DNA of 64,000 bases. Origin: Neoceratodus forsteri (Eukaryota > Chordata > Ceratodontiformes > Ceratodontidae). Position 1 is the first letter of the stretch. Each line of letters starts with the position of its first letter. The notes under the pieces were generated by a model. The model saw only the letters and a list, made by a program, of their open reading frames with translations. It did no database searches and was not told the DNA's origin. Both the position numbers and the translations under genes were made by a program. The stretch is from NCBI GenBank assembly GCA_016271365.2, contig CM057459.1:486155501-486219500 (forward strand), in the 5' to 3' direction. Below, piece by piece: positions 46,655 to 59,689 of the stretch.

Positions 46655-49254
46655 AGGAAGGTACTGTAAATGCTGGGTAAAGTGTCAATCCACATGGGGG
46701 TTGTATACAGACTCCCATCTCAGAAGGAGGGAATGGACAAGGAAATGACAGGAGGCATCCTTAGAATGGCAGAAAAAGGGGAGATATTGTTGATGGGGGA
46801 CCTGAATATGACAGATGTTAACTGGATCACCTTTGCTGCAGGCACATCCAAGAGCAGGGTCATTCCTGATGCCCTACAAGGGGCATGCCTCAGACAGCTT
46901 GTATTGGAACCCACTCGGGAGGGAGCAGTCTTAAACCTGGTACTGTCAAATGGGGATGGAGAAAGAATCTCAGATTTAGAAGTGGGTAGCCATGTGGGAA
47001 CAAGCGACCACCAAACAGTGTGGTTGATGATAAACACAGTCATACAATCAAGCCATACAAAAGCATGAGTATTGGACTTTAGGAGGGCTGACTTTGGGAA
47101 AATGAGAGAGTGCCTCAGAAAAGCAGTAGCAAACAGGCAAGAAGAAGGGGTGGAGGAACAATGGGGAGTAATCAAAACAGTCATCGCAGAGGCAACAAGC
47201 CTTTGTGTAAAACAAATCAACAAAATACAACAAAGGAAAAAATCGCTATGGTTCTCAAAAGAGGTGGCAGGGAAGGTTAAGAAGAAAAGGATAGCATTCA
47301 GGAAATATAAGGAAACACAGAAGAAGCAGGGCAGAGAACGTTATCAGTTAAAGCAGAAAGAGGCAGGGAAGGCAGTCAGAATATCAAAGGCCCAAACTGA
47401 GGAAAGGATAGCCAACTCTGTCAAGAAGGGGGATAAGACCTTTTATAGGTACATTAGGGAGTGAAGAAAGACCAAAGGAGGGATACTGAGGCTTAATAAA
47501 GGGAAGGGAATGTGGGCAGAGGGTGACAGTGAAAACAGGATACTGAACAAATATTTCTGTTCAGTATTCACAAAGGAAGAGGAGGGGGAGGTACCTAAAC
47601 CAAACAAGAGAAACACTCTGAAGACAGGGGTCGATACCAGTCCATTTACAGAAGAAAGGGTCTAAAAGAACTAATAAAATTGAAGGTGGACAAAGCAATG
47701 GGACCTGATGGGATTCACCCAGAATTTTAAAAGAACTAAGGGTGGAACTACAGACACTGCTGACTACTCTTTAACAAATCATGGGAGGATGGGGTGGTAC
47801 TTGAGGACTGGAGGAGGTGGATGTGATTCCTCTTCACAAAGTGGGAGCAGGACAGAGGCAGAAAACTACAGACCAGTTAGTTTGACCTCAGTGGTAGGGA
47901 AAATGATGGAATCACTTCTGAAGGAAAGAATTGTTGAGTACCTAGAGGCCAGTGGGGCACAGGACCCAAGGCAGCATGGATTCATGATGGGAAGGTTGTA
48001 TCAGATGAATCTAATAGATTTCTTTGACTGGGTGACCAAAGTAGTAGACCAGGGAGGGGCTGTGGACATGGCCTACCTAGATTTTAGCAAGGTATTTGAT
48101 ACAGTCCCACACAAAAGATTAATACACAAGTTAGCCAGCCTTGGAGTGGGTCTCAAGGTGGTAGCCTGGATAAAAAATTGGCTAGATGCAAAGGGTAGTA
48201 GTAAACGGAGTCCACAGTGAAGAAAGGAGGGTTACTAGCGGGGTACCACAGGGTTCAGTACTGGGACCGGTCCTTTTTAATGTCTTTATAAGTGACACTG
48301 CAGAGTAACTGGAAGGAAAAGTATGTCTCTTTGCAGACGACACAAAGATCTGCTACAGGGTTGATACACAAGATGGAGTGGAAAGGATGAGAATGGACTT
48401 GGCAAGGTTGGAGGAATGGTCAAATGTATGGCAGCTCAGATTCAGTGCAAAGAAGTGCAAGGTAATGTACCTGGGAAACAAAAACCCAGGGGAAGAGTAC
48501 ACAATGGGAGATGAGATACTGACAATAGAAAAATTGGAAAGGGACCTGGGGATAATTATATCAGATAGCTTAAAGGTGGGCAAGCAATGTGAGAAGGCTG
48601 TAAGGAAGGCTGTGGGGATACTGGGATGCATAGGGAGAGGCATCAATAGTAGAAAACAGGAAGTTGTTATCCCTCTGTACAGACAGTTGGTGAGACCCCA
48701 TCTGGGGCACTGTGTGCAGTTCTGGAGACTTCATCTCTGCAAAGACATAGACAGAGTGGAGGCTGTTCAGAGGAGGGCAACCAAAATGGTGCAGGGTCTG
48801 CACCAGAAGACATACGAAGAAAGACTTAAGGAGCTTAATATGTATACCCTTGAGGAAAGAAGGGAGAGAGGGGACATGATAGAAACTTTCAAGCACCTCA
48901 ATGGAATCAACAAAGTCCAAGAGGGTAGCATCTTTCAGAAAAAGAGATGTGCAAGAACAAGGGGGCACAATTTGAAGTTGGGGGGAAGGCTCAGAGGTAA
49001 TGTGAGGAAGTATTTTTTCACGGAGAGGGTTGTGGATGCATGAAACAGCTTCTCTGAGGAGGTCGTTGAGTCAAGAACTGTGGGGGAATTCAAGAATGCA
49101 TGGGACAGACATAAGGCAGTCCTAGTGGGGGGATAGGAGGAAGTAAGCTGTTGGTTAACTAGGTTCTGCAGCTTATCTGTTAGGTAGGAAAATGGGCAGA
49201 CTGGGTGGGCCAAGCGGTCCTTATCTGCCATCAAGTTCTGTGTTTCTATGTTTC
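46655..49254 (+). mobile_element. CR1-type LINE, copy E (5'-truncated in endonuclease)
   Basis: A 2.6-kb plus-strand copy from mid-endonuclease to the tail tgtttctatgttt (about 49240-49254). It is the same subfamily as copy B: the shared RT and 3' UTR sequences align with scattered differences. It is nested in the TAGGGCT element, next to the MITE. Confidence 0.93.
46670..49043 (+). pseudogene. CR1 ORF2, copy E
   Basis: The endonuclease tail is open in 46670-47068 (MGVVYRLPSQ, LLMGDLNMTDVNW, and GTSDHQTVWL with the catalytic SDH). A Lys-rich linker follows in 47072-47464. The RT is in 47708-48220 (QHGFMMGRLYQMNLIDF, YLDFSKVFDTVPH with both Asp kept) and, after a frame break at about 48200-48380, in 48378-49043 ([41 protein letters not shown]). 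The LFADDTKIC box is readable near 48330 between the two frames. Separate frameshifts and missing 5' sequence make it non-functional. Confidence 0.9.
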
Positions 49255-49772
49255 AGTAAGGTAGCATTCGTAAGAGGATCCATAATAAAAGTATAGTGGT
49301 ACCAAGTGCCAGGTCACTATCTCGAGAGACACACCATGAAGAATAGCCATGGACACTACTGTGCACTATCCTGACTTCTTGCAATGTTCCAGGTAACAAC
49401 TAGAGCTCACTGACTTAATGACTTGTGGAAACTCTTGCATGGGCAGCATTATTTCTCTACAGTACCACCTGCTGACTGTTTAATAACCCTGTAGATAACA
49501 ATACACATTTTTACTATTTGAAATCAGTGGCACCAAGTGACATCGAGCCTTACAACTAGATGTGACTTAGACCATTATAACAGATGTATCTGGATACCTT
49601 TAGTCATGATGAATCATGATGCTGGGCATCACCATCACTGTTGCAGGAGTGTTGGAGGGGGTATTGCAGGAAAATAATGCTTGTACAGGTAAGGTAATTT
49701 AGTGGTGGTAATTGCTTTGTGAAACTTAAATTCCACAATTGGAATTCTGGTAGTGTTACCTACAGTATTATG
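49255..49772. other. remnant of the TAGGGCT element between CR1 E and L1
   Basis: Non-coding sequence with no hallmark of its own. By position it belongs to the interior of the outer DNA transposon. Confidence 0.35.
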
Positions 49773-51206
49773 CGTCTATGAATTTTTTTTTTAATGAGAT
49801 TCATTGTCATATCTGCGTGGAGACTGATTTCGATCACACTTCAGTGTAATTACTTCACTTCTCTGACATCTTCATCTCCTACACTGACCTACCCTGTTGA
49901 TCCAGGATCCCTATGTTATTATTATTTTTGCCTATAATTATTAATATACTTTTTAAATGTTACAATTGTATCATCATTTTCAATTGACTTCACCGTGATG
50001 CTACAACATAAATTAGGTTCACCTAGTAGTAAGTATACTGCTATATGAGTCAATTTTGTATCTGAACATGGACCAATTGGCAGATCTTATCAAAAGTGTC
50101 ACCCTCACACCTTCTCAAATAATGGCAGCATTCAGATTTCATTGAATCAACCATAAGGCTAGCACATGTCATAAAGACCGGTGGATCTTTATCTTTCCAT
50201 TTAATTAATATGCATTTTTTTGCTATATTCATTGCTATAGCTATAAAAAAATTATTGATACGCCTCCAAATTTACCGCCTTTTCCTCTTATGCCAATAGT
50301 GTAAGTTTAGGGGAGAGTGACACCTGCTTATCAATAGATCTGTTTACTGTTAGCATTATTTTTGACCATAAATTGGAAAGATAAGGGCAGTTATGTATTA
50401 AATGTATCAAGATTCCTGTGGTATGAGAACACCTGGGGCACTTATCAGAAATGGATGTATTCATTTTATGAAGTTTGTATGGCATGTAATAGATTCTATG
50501 AAATGTATTAAATTGAATTTGCTGCATTTTAACCATTTGCACTTTTGTTGAGTAAACAGATACTATCGAATGCCACTGGTCTTGTACTAGATTTGTTCCC
50601 ACATCTTGCTCCCATTTTTTTTAAGTATCTGCATAAGTTTTGGGGTTTTTGGAATACAGATTTCATACAATTTTGAAATAAGACAGTTACTTTCTTTTTG
50701 AGCTAGTAAAATATCCAACAATGGGGACGTTTTTTAGAAATAACCCCCCATTCGACTTGATTATATAATCCCTTATCTGCACATACTAGAAGAAGTGTTT
50801 ATCAGAGATACGAAATTGTTCTTTTAATTGTATAAATGTTTTTATATTATTGTTTTGAAAAATGTGCCCACATTCATATAGACCCAACCTCATCCACTCT
50901 CTATATATCTTATTATTTATGGATACTGCAAAAGCATAATTCATATATATTGGAGTGAATTGGGTGACCACTATCCAGGGACAGTGGTTTACCGGGATTG
51001 AGAAAGGGCATATTCCGTTTTTCACATTGTAAAAAACGGTATTGTCACCGGTGTCTGCTAAGCCAAAATCCGGTTTTACTGGTGTTTGGTTTTGTGTACT
51101 TTATTTAACAATTTTTAACTTTGCCAACATGCATTTTAGCAATTTTGACCTCCACTATTACACATCCTTCCATCCTTGCACCAATTTAAAGTTATTTTAG
51201 GTACAA

Positions 51207-51550
51207 GATGTGATGGCAGCTGCAACACTACAGCCCGCGTCCCTAAGGTGTGATGGAAGCAGCACTATGGCCCCCATCCCTCTGGTGTGACAGAAGCAGC
51301 AGCACTAATGGCCCCCATCCCTTAGGTGTGATGGTAGCAGTACTACAGTCATCATTCCTCATGTGTGATGGCAGTATCAGCACTATGGGCCCCATCCCTC
51401 AGGTGGGACAGCAGCAGGCCTACATTCCCCATCCACCAGTGGTGATGGCAGAAGAACTACAGCCCTCCACCCCTTCAGTGTGATGGCAGTAGCAACAATA
51501 CAGTACACATGCCTCTGGGGTGATGGCAGTAGTGACATCACTATGATCCC
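51207..51550. repeat. Degenerate minisatellite, about 40-50 bp unit
   Basis: Seven or eight imperfect units built on ggtgtgatggcagcagcact plus a ccccatccctc-type segment. Unit starts with tgtgatgg or a close variant lie near 51211, 51249, 51287, 51327, 51366, 51440 and 51480. Confidence 0.8.
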
Positions 51551-52964
51551 CTTTCAACACTCACACCCCACATGCACAAGTTACAAATGACTTTGTCTCT
51601 TTGCTTGTTAGAACTCAGATGTGAATTATTCTGAACCATCACCGCTAAGGTGGACTACCTTTGTTTTTTCCTATCTATAATTTAACTGCCTGAATTGGAT
51701 ATCTGCCTGTGACACCGCTGACCAGGGTTAGGGAACAGACTTGGGTGTTGGAGGGCCAGCTGGTGGGTGAAGGCTTGAGTGTCCAACTACCACTCTCCTT
51801 CTTCTGAGAGGGAGGGTGGGTTCATGGCTCAGCATTTGCTGGCCCATGGTGGATGCCAGAGGCACAACACATCAGTCCTTACTGCGGGAGGAGTGTGACA
51901 GATGTTGGCTTGTGCCTTGACATCATGTAGCCTGTCATGCTCCCAAGAAAATTGGAAAACACCCCCTGGCCAATTAAAGGATGACTGCTGGTCCCGCCAT
52001 ACACCAGAAGCCCCAGACGTGTGTCCGTTCTGACCCCCGACATGCCCAGGATACACAGGAAGCTCTTTGGGGCAATTCTCCTCCCCTGGTAGCCTCCCAC
52101 AAGGATAGGGGCCCACTCATTGAAGGGTTACTTTGGGTTACCTGGTAGCACAGCAGTAAGGGTCAGTGGATAGTGGTCAGGACTCAGCAGCGGTGGTAGG
52201 GGGCCTTGGCAGGCCTGAAGGAGTGGATGGCCAGGGGGTAGGAGGAGCAAAATAAAACTGCTTGAATTTGTTTCTTTGAAATAAAGTGTTTTCACCTAAA
52301 AAATCCACAAGTGATTAGTGGAGGACCTTCAAATGGATTCATGCATCTCCCAGACATGTGGATGCTTTTTTTTCCTACTTGGTGTCCATGAAAAGGGTGT
52401 CTCCCAGTTTTCATGTCTTTGTTCAGATGTGAATTGAGCACTACTCTACCCACCAGCATCACACAGCCCCTGGGGTCTTACCTTGTTAAGTACTCTTAAA
52501 TACTTAACATTTGCTTTTTGTTGAAGTAGTCTGTCAGAAAATATTTTGTTGTCACAAAGACAGAACCAGCAGGTGGGAGAAAAGGTGCAAATGATCCAAT
52601 TCACCTAAATGGGGTGCTAACTGTGAAGTCTTTTCATAAGTAGTAAGGCAGTTTCTTCTTTGTGAACATACTTCCATTCAGACTCATTTTCATTCAAACA
52701 ACTGAGGATTTTGGATGGCCCTATTGATTATAAACTTGAATAAGTTAGTTGGTAACAGTGGTCCTGCATTTAGCAATCTACAACCTAGATGCTTATATGC
52801 AAAGAATACTTGACTAAAATCTAAAAATAAGCTTATAAAACATATCTGAATATTTATCTTTACCTATACAAAATCATTGCAGCCCAAATAAAACTCAAGT
52901 AAATTACATGGTACCCTGACTACTATTCTATGATGTAGTAAACATATATTGGTATTTTTTTATA

Positions 52965-53150
52965 TTCTTTGTAAAGCAGGTAAGGCCCATTAGGCAGAAC
53001 TGTCTGTTTTAAGGAGTGACCTAGAAGCACTTGGGAGGTTAAGTGACTTGCTTGGATGCAAGTGGAGGTTGTGGGACTCAAACCCAAGTCTGCTAGATGT
53101 ACCCAGTTCAATCACCGTTTGTTACTCTAACCACTAGGCATGAGTGGTTA
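52965..53150 (-). repeat. MIR/CORE-type SINE
   Basis: ggaggttaagtgacttgc (about 53034) matches the conserved central segment of MIR-family SINEs. At the expected distance follow gggactcaaacccaagtctgc (B box read on the minus strand) and actctaaccactaggc (A-box end). The tRNA-derived head is at the right, so the SINE is on the minus strand. It lies inside the hAT-like element, so that element, or its interior, is old. Confidence 0.62.
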
Positions 53151-53271
53151 AACTGAATGGCTGATTACAACAAAGCAGTGCAGGTGATTTCCTTACTGTT
53201 TCTATACGCAGAAAAGCAGAAAGAATGCAAAGTACAGCAGCATTCATTTTAAGATGCTGAAATCTGGGTCG

Positions 53272-53345
53272 GCCCACTGGCGCCACAGTAGTACTATTGC
53301 TTGCAATGCCAGTGACCCAGGGTCAGAAGCAAATTAGGGTTGCTG
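53272..53345 (+). repeat. Possible tRNA-derived SINE head
   Basis: ggcccactggcgccacagtag resembles an A box and gacccagggtcagaagcaa a B box at tRNA spacing, around a stem-like gcttgcaatgcc. Partner of the similar stretch at 45781-45850. Confidence 0.35.
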
Positions 53346-55547
53346 GAGGTCTGGCCAGGGGAGTAGGATCAAGCACCTGGGGGACTGCTCTCCTCCTCCA
53401 GGGAGGGTGGGCTGCAGGTCCTGCTTCTTTACCACCACCGGTGTGACCACAGGCGGTGGTGCAGTGATGCTGCAGAGTGATCAGGAGGGGAGGATGCTAG
53501 CCAGGATCTGGAACAGTGGCATGTCTCTATGTGACCTACCTCCTTGGATCTCTAGTGCCGGTGCCCTTAGGGACAGAGACCAGAAAACCAGGAACACTCA
53601 CCCCACATCGGCCACTGGCTGAAGGGACCCAGATGACCCAGACTTCATAACCAGGCTCTATGAGGGACCCACTGGGCTGCCTGATACACATTAAGGGAGT
53701 GTGAAGGGGTGACCTAGGGTCCCCTCCCTACCCACTAGGGGGTACAACCCAAGCAGGATGGGGCAGGCCCACAGGAGCTCCTGAGCGTTACCTGGGGGTG
53801 AAGCTAGAGGATACCAATGCTGTGAGAAGGGGACATAGAAAGAGAAAATAAAAAAATTTAAAAAGATACTGACATCTTAGAGATTCTGAGCAGTGACGTG
53901 CAATTTCCATGAGGCACCTGTACAAGAATTCAAAATCCACAAACTAAGCAGGATTCCATGATTGTTACCGGTGTTACCGGTAAAAATGGAAAACCAGGGT
54001 CCCTGCCACTATCTGAAATTTCATTTTTTTATGTAATTCAAACAAACTATTTACTGTAGTTTGTGTAGACACATATCCTGTTTTCAGAATATGATTTCTA
54101 TTCCTAATATCAGCAAATAATACATTCATTAATGTTTTATACCTAAATTCTTGCAATTCCATTTGCATACTCATTAACAGATTCTCCTCACTGTTCAACC
54201 AATTCCAGACAACAGTTATCTGTGCAACTAGGTAGTAAGCGTAGAAATCCGGTAATGCCAGTCCACCATTCTCTTTTAACATAATTAATTTATTGTAAGC
54301 TACCCTTGGATTTTTATTTTTCCAAATTAAGTTTGTAGCAAGTTTTTTCAGTGTTCTGAAAAATGTGTCTGCACTGGAACTGGTAGAGTTTGGAATAAAA
54401 ATAATACTTTGGGTAGAATTTGCATTTTTATTATATTTATTCTTCCTATCACTGTCAGTGGTAAATGTTGCCACTTATTATAACCTATTTTGATGTCTGA
54501 TAATCATGTTTCATAGTTTACTTGATAAAGATCTTTAATTTGTAGCATAATAATTACTCCCAAATACCTAAAAGAATCCACCTCAGGGCAAGGACAGCTG
54601 TTCGGTAAAAGAGAATTAGTATCCTGAGACAAATTTAGAATCATAGATTTATCCCAGTTTATACTATATCCTGAGCACTCAACAAATGTCTTAACTAATT
54701 AAAAAAATTCTTGAAGGGAAATAAATGGATCTGATAAATAAAGCAAAGCATCATCTGCATATAAGCCAATTTTATGTACCATAGCACCTTGGCTAATTCC
54801 CTTGATCACTTGATTATTCCATATGGCTTGTGCTAAGGGTTCTATTGTAAGATCAAATATTAGGGAGGATAATGGGCATCCTTGCCTAGTCCCTCTTAAG
54901 ATCCTAATTGGGTTCGAGATCACATTATTAGTTTTTATTCTAGCTGTTGGTCGATAGTGCAATGCTTTGAGACAATCTATAACATTTCTGCCAAAGTTCA
55001 TTCTATTCAAGGTTTGATACATGAATCCCCATTCCACTTTATCAAACGCTTTCTCAGCATCTACTGTAAGCAAAATTGAGTTTCTAATTTTAGAGTCCTT
55101 TATCATATTGATAGTTCTTATACTCTCCGCGAGCCTTCTCCCTTTAATAAATCCATTTTGATCTGAGTCTATCAAACCTGGCAAATGTACTTCCAGTCTA
55201 GTGGCTAAAACTTTGGCAAATATTTTATAGTCTGCATTAAGCAATGAGATTGGTCTATATGATTTTGGTTAAACTGGATCTTTGCCCTGCCTATGAAATA
55301 ATAAAATAGCAGCTTCTGAAAAACCCGGGGGAATGTCAGAACATTTTTTCATATTGTTAAATATTTTAGCAAAGATAGGTGCTAAGAGCTCTTTATATAC
55401 CTTAAATAATTCAATTCATAGACCATCCGGTCCTGGAGCTTTCCCTGATTTCAGTTCTTCTATGGCTCTCAATAGTTCCTGTGATGTAATAGGGCTATTC
55501 AAATCATCTTTAGATTGTAACAACATTTTTTGTAATTCCATATCTTT

Positions 55548-56237
55548 TTGGAAATTATCCTTTTCCTTATTATTATAATATCCTTATTATTTTCCTTTGT
55601 ACAGGACCCCCTGACTGGGAGTGACCACAATACTGTCTGGTTTCAAATAAGCATTGGGGAAGTGGGGGTGAGATCTAGGACACTGGCAGTGGACTTCAGG
55701 GGGGCAGACTTTATGGGCATGGGAAATATTCTCAAGGATCACTTGAAGGGGATTACCTCAATGACAAGTGTGGAAAGGAGATGGGAGGTCATAAAACGAG
55801 GACTTCATGAGGCAGTCAGGATCTGCGCTAAGTTGAAACGTAAGGGAGCAAGGTCACATAAACCATGCTGGTGGTCCAGTGAGGTCCAGGTAGCAGTCAG
55901 AGAAAAGAAGGCGGCTTACAAAAAATATAAAACAACAAGAGGGAATAGGGATAAGGAAATGTACCAGCTTGCATCTAGAAAAGTCACCCGTATGATGAGG
56001 GGAGAAAAGTCCAGTAAAGAGCAACGGCTAGCACAGGGGATACATGGAGGGGAAAAGGGGTTCTTCTGGTACATTGGGGAGCGGAGAAAAACTAAGGGCC
56101 ATCTCAGCAGATTGAGATCAGAAGGAGGGTGGGTGGAAGAGGCGAGGGACCAGGCAGAGGTATTTAACAGTACTTTGCCTCTGTGTTCACTAGCGAGGGC
56201 GATGGGATATCTACAAAGCAAGGCACAAAGGGGATAG
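55548..56237 (+). pseudogene. CR1 copy G endonuclease end and linker
   Basis: The first 18 or so codons of this open frame are L1 sequence. The CR1 part starts with DPLTGSDHNTVWFQIS, the SDH catalytic box of the endonuclease. A Lys/Arg-rich linker follows (KKAAYKKYKTTRG, EQRLAQGIHGGEKGFFWYI). It overlaps the RT frame by 55 bp, so a single frameshift between 56183 and 56237 separates the two. Confidence 0.85.
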
Positions 56238-58008
56238 AAGCGGCAGGGAGTGGGATCAGGGGAGCAACAGAAATGGAGCAAAAGGGAGGGAAAGGTACCC
56301 CAGGGGTGTCACATCTCGATAAGGATAAAAAGACCAGTAAGGTGGAGGGGACGGATGATGCCATCCCCGCCAAAAGGGTGTGGTTTGCCCTCAAGGCCCT
56401 AAAGAAAGACAAATCTCCTGGGCCGGATGGCATTCATCTGAGAGTACTATGGGAATTGGCGGACATACTGGCTGCACCCCTGGCGGAGCTTTTCAGCAGG
56501 TCACTTGAGACAGGGACGGTACCTAGGGATTGGCAAGAGGCACATGTGGTACCAATCCATAAAGGGGTGTCAAGAAAAGTACCAGGTAACTATAGACCCA
56601 TCAGTTTAACCTCGGTGGTGGGAAAATTAATGGAGAGTATACTAAAGGAACGATTGGGGGTTTACTTGGAGGAGGTGGGAGGTCTGGATAGTCGGCAGCA
56701 TAGGTTTGTGCCAGGTAGATCATGTCAAACCAACCTTGTGGAGTTCTATGAATGGGTAACATCAGAACTGGACAGGGGTAAGCCTGTGGATGTATTATTC
56801 TTGGACTTCAGCAAGGCGTTTGACTCTGTCCCTCACAATGGTCTGGTGGAGAAACTGATGGGGTTAGGAGTAGGCCCTTTGATAGTCAGATGGATTGAAA
56901 ACTGGATAGCTGGATGCACTCAGAGAGTAGTGGTCTGTGGGGAGCTCTCGAACCCTACAGAGGTTGGTAGTGGGGTACCACAGGGCTCGGTCCTGGGTCC
57001 AATCCTGTTTAATGCATACATATCAGACATCAGGGCTGGTATAGGGTGTGAAATGAGTCTCTTCGCAGATGACTCCAAGATGGGAGCAGTAGTTGAGGGA
57101 GAAGAGGGGAGGTTGGCCCTGCAAGGGGACCTGGACACCCTGGAAAGCTGGGCTCACACATGGAAATTAAATTTCAATATCACCAAGTGCAAGGTGTTGC
57201 ATCTTGGTCGGGGAAACCCTAAACACAGGTACACCCTGGGAGGGGAGGCACTGGAAGCCTCAACAGGGGAAAAAGACCTAGGGGTCATGGTGGATACATG
57301 TATGAATAACTCTGAGCAGTGCAGGAGAGCAGCTAGCAAGGCAAACAGGATGTTGGGATGCATCATAAGGGGGATCACCTCTAGGAGCAAGGAAGTGATT
57401 CTGCCGCTGTACAATGGACTGGTTAGACCACACCTTGAATACTGTGTACAGTACTGGAGACCGCACTTGAAGAGGGACATACAGCTCCTGGAGAGGGTAC
57501 AGAGGAGGGCAACAAAGATGATACGAGGGCTAGGGGATTTGACTTACGAGGACAGACTTGAGGAGCTCTGCCTGTTTTCATTGGAGGAGAGGAGACAGGG
57601 GGACATGATTGAGGTCTTCAGTACCTCAAGGGAATAAATAGGGTAAACATGGAGGGGATCTTAGACTAAAGCAGGGAGGCATCACCAGAGGGCATGGTTT
57701 GAAGTTGGAAGGTGGAAGGGTGAGGGGGAAAAGAGGAGGTTTTTCTCTGAGAGGTGGTGGACCCTTGGAATGCTCTGCCTGGTGAGCTGGTTCAGAGATC
57801 CACAGTGGAGGGCTTTAAGAGAGGGTGGGACAGACACAGAAAGTGGATGTATCAGATGATGGCCTGTCCCGGGGTGGGGATGGATGATAGGGGTTTCTGG
57901 AGCACAAGGGATGGGAGGGTCTCGGCACCCAACTAAGGATCTAGGTTCGAGCAGACTCGATAGACCATAAGGCCTAATCTGCTGGCAAATAGTATGTTAG
58001 TATGTTAT
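55603..58008 (+). mobile_element. CR1-type LINE, copy G (5'-truncated)
   Basis: A 2.4-kb plus-strand copy from the end of the endonuclease to the 8-mer tail agtatgtt (57990-58008), inserted head-on in L1 ORF2. Its sequence and tail differ from copies A, B and E, so it is a separate subfamily. The coding region is the least damaged in the window. Confidence 0.93.
56183..57637 (+). pseudogene. CR1 reverse transcriptase, copy G, 484 codons open
   Basis: A complete RT with all motifs in one frame: KDKSPGPDGIHLRVL, NYRPISLTSVVGKLMES, FVPGRSCQTNLVEF, LFLDFSKAFDSVPH (both Asp kept), [28 protein letters not shown] (Asp pair kept), CKVLHLGRGN, EKDLGVMVD, and the CR1 C-terminal block [14 protein letters not shown]. 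The first ATG is inside the gene, and the 5' endonuclease half is missing through truncation. The frame ends slightly early at 57637; the last coding stretch and UTR (57640-57990) follow in another frame. It looks recent compared with other copies. Confidence 0.9.
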
Positions 58009-59689
58009 TATCTATAATAGATTGTGAAATATATAATTGTTTAAAATTTTCTACAAATATTGTATTTATTTTTTGGGGATGTCTTTCTAATTTCCCTATG
58101 TCATCTCTTATTACATTAATATTCTGATTTTCTTGTTCTTTTTTTAACTGCCATGCCATCAGCTTAAGTGGTTTCTCTGAGTTTATGTAATAATTGGTCT
58201 TGGCAGATAGAATTTGCTTTTCTGCTTTATCTGTTATCAGAATGTTGTATGCTTCTTTTTTTTTAATCAATCGGGCTAAAGATACATTATCATAAGTCGA
58301 TGCATGTAGTTGTTGTAAAGAATTAATTTCTATTTCCGGTTGTTTTGGCTGGCCCTCCTTTTTTCTTTTTATAATACCCATTATGGCTTGCAAACACCCC
58401 TTACCTATACTTTAAATGTTGCCCAAATAATAGACATTTTTGTTTCTTATTCTGTGTTATTACTAAAAATTCTTTAATTTCCCCCAGCAAATGGTTCTTA
58501 ACAATCTCTTTACTAAGCATTGAGATATCCATTTTTAAATTAAAACTAAATTGCGGAGAACTTTCTAATTCCAAGGTCATAAGACATGGGGAGTGATCAG
58601 AAATAACAATCCCAGGGTAATCAACATTCTTTACTTTATATAGAGTTGTCTCTGAGGTCAAATAATAATCAATTCTGGAGTAAGATTTATGAATTGGAGA
58701 GTAGTATGAATATTTGTTCTCTGCTGGGAAGTAACATTTCCAAGGATCCATCAATTTCAGGTCAGACATAACATTTTTTACTACTCTGCTAGCTATTTTG
58801 AAATAAGTGGACTGACCCAAAGTTCTATTCTCCCAACCTAATGTTGTATTAAAGTCACTGCCAATCATATATGGGGCCTGAAATGTTGCTAAATTCATAA
58901 AGAACTCAGTAAAGAAAGAGGGATTATTTGGTTGGGTCCATAGACTGTGGCCAACATTATCACACATCCTGCAATCAACACCTCCAATATAATATATCTT
59001 CCATTTATATCAATAATTTTCCAGATTATTCCAACATTTGTCTTTCTGTTATGGAAAAAAGTTGTGACTCCTCTTGAATTTGCATTATATGAGGCATAAG
59101 TGCCCCTTCCCCATTTGTTTTGAAACCACTGAAAATCCATTTCTGTGAAGTGCATTTCTTGCATAAATATGCAATTTATCTGTTTAGTTTCCAAATAATT
59201 GATTACTTTATTCATTTTGATATTTTGCCTTAGGCTCTTGACAGTCCAAGTAGCAATCTTTAATTGCTGAGCCATGCTTTTCCTATACTGTTATATTGTT
59301 TATTTATGTTATTAAAATTATATGCTAATCTGTTTTGTTTTTCCTGTATCAACTGAGTTCTCTTTTTAACTGGTGCAGTTCTTTTCATTTTTCTTTGTAT
59401 GTGCTTATGATGAATCCTCCACCGCACATTCATCACCCTTTTGACCACCCTTCCCTTTGAAGAACATAGTTCTTCCACGCATAGCAGCCGAAATGACCTA
59501 AAAGTCATCCCTGTACACCGAGTGTGCCAACCTGGGTGCTTTTAAATTATTTTAATAATATTTTTTTTTTCCTTTTAAATAATTTTAGTTCTCCATTATT
59601 ATTATTATATTCACAATGGTCTATCATCTTTCAGTTCTTCCTGCCTACCTTGCTTCCCCCTTCCCCATGCCTGGTTCTTTACCCAACAA

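Larger units (their letters stand above)
50976..54005. mobile_element. hAT-like DNA transposon, 3,030 bp, non-autonomous
   Basis: Terminal sequences cagggacagtggttt (left) and the inverse of cagggaccctggttt (right) lie next to a perfect 8-bp duplication CCACTATC (50968-50975 and 54006-54013). Both termini carry repeated accggt motifs just inside. The insertion splits L1 ORF2 cleanly: coding resumes on either side. No transposase frame is seen. The interior holds a minisatellite, a MIR-like SINE and another SINE-like head. Confidence 0.9.
50050..59275 (-). pseudogene. L1 ORF2 (endonuclease-RT-knuckle), interrupted
   Basis: The likely start is at 59275. Endonuclease: LKIATWTVKSLRQNIKMN and CIFMQEMHF (59275-58895), then MIGSDFNTTLGW, SRIDYYL and ISDHSPCLMTLE (58967-58401). 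A linker runs to about 58020. After CR1 G the RT resumes at about 55600 with SGKAPGPDGL, then in 55244-54699 DQNGFIKGRRLAES, LLTVDAEKAFDKVEW, GTRQGCPLSSLIFDL and LYADDALLYLS, so both catalytic Asp sites are intact. The thumb is in 54474-54006. After the hAT-like insertion come 51025-50786 and the C-terminal knuckle CPRCSHTTGILIHLIHNCPY (50602-50288). Only modest decay apart from the two insertions. Confidence 0.88.
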
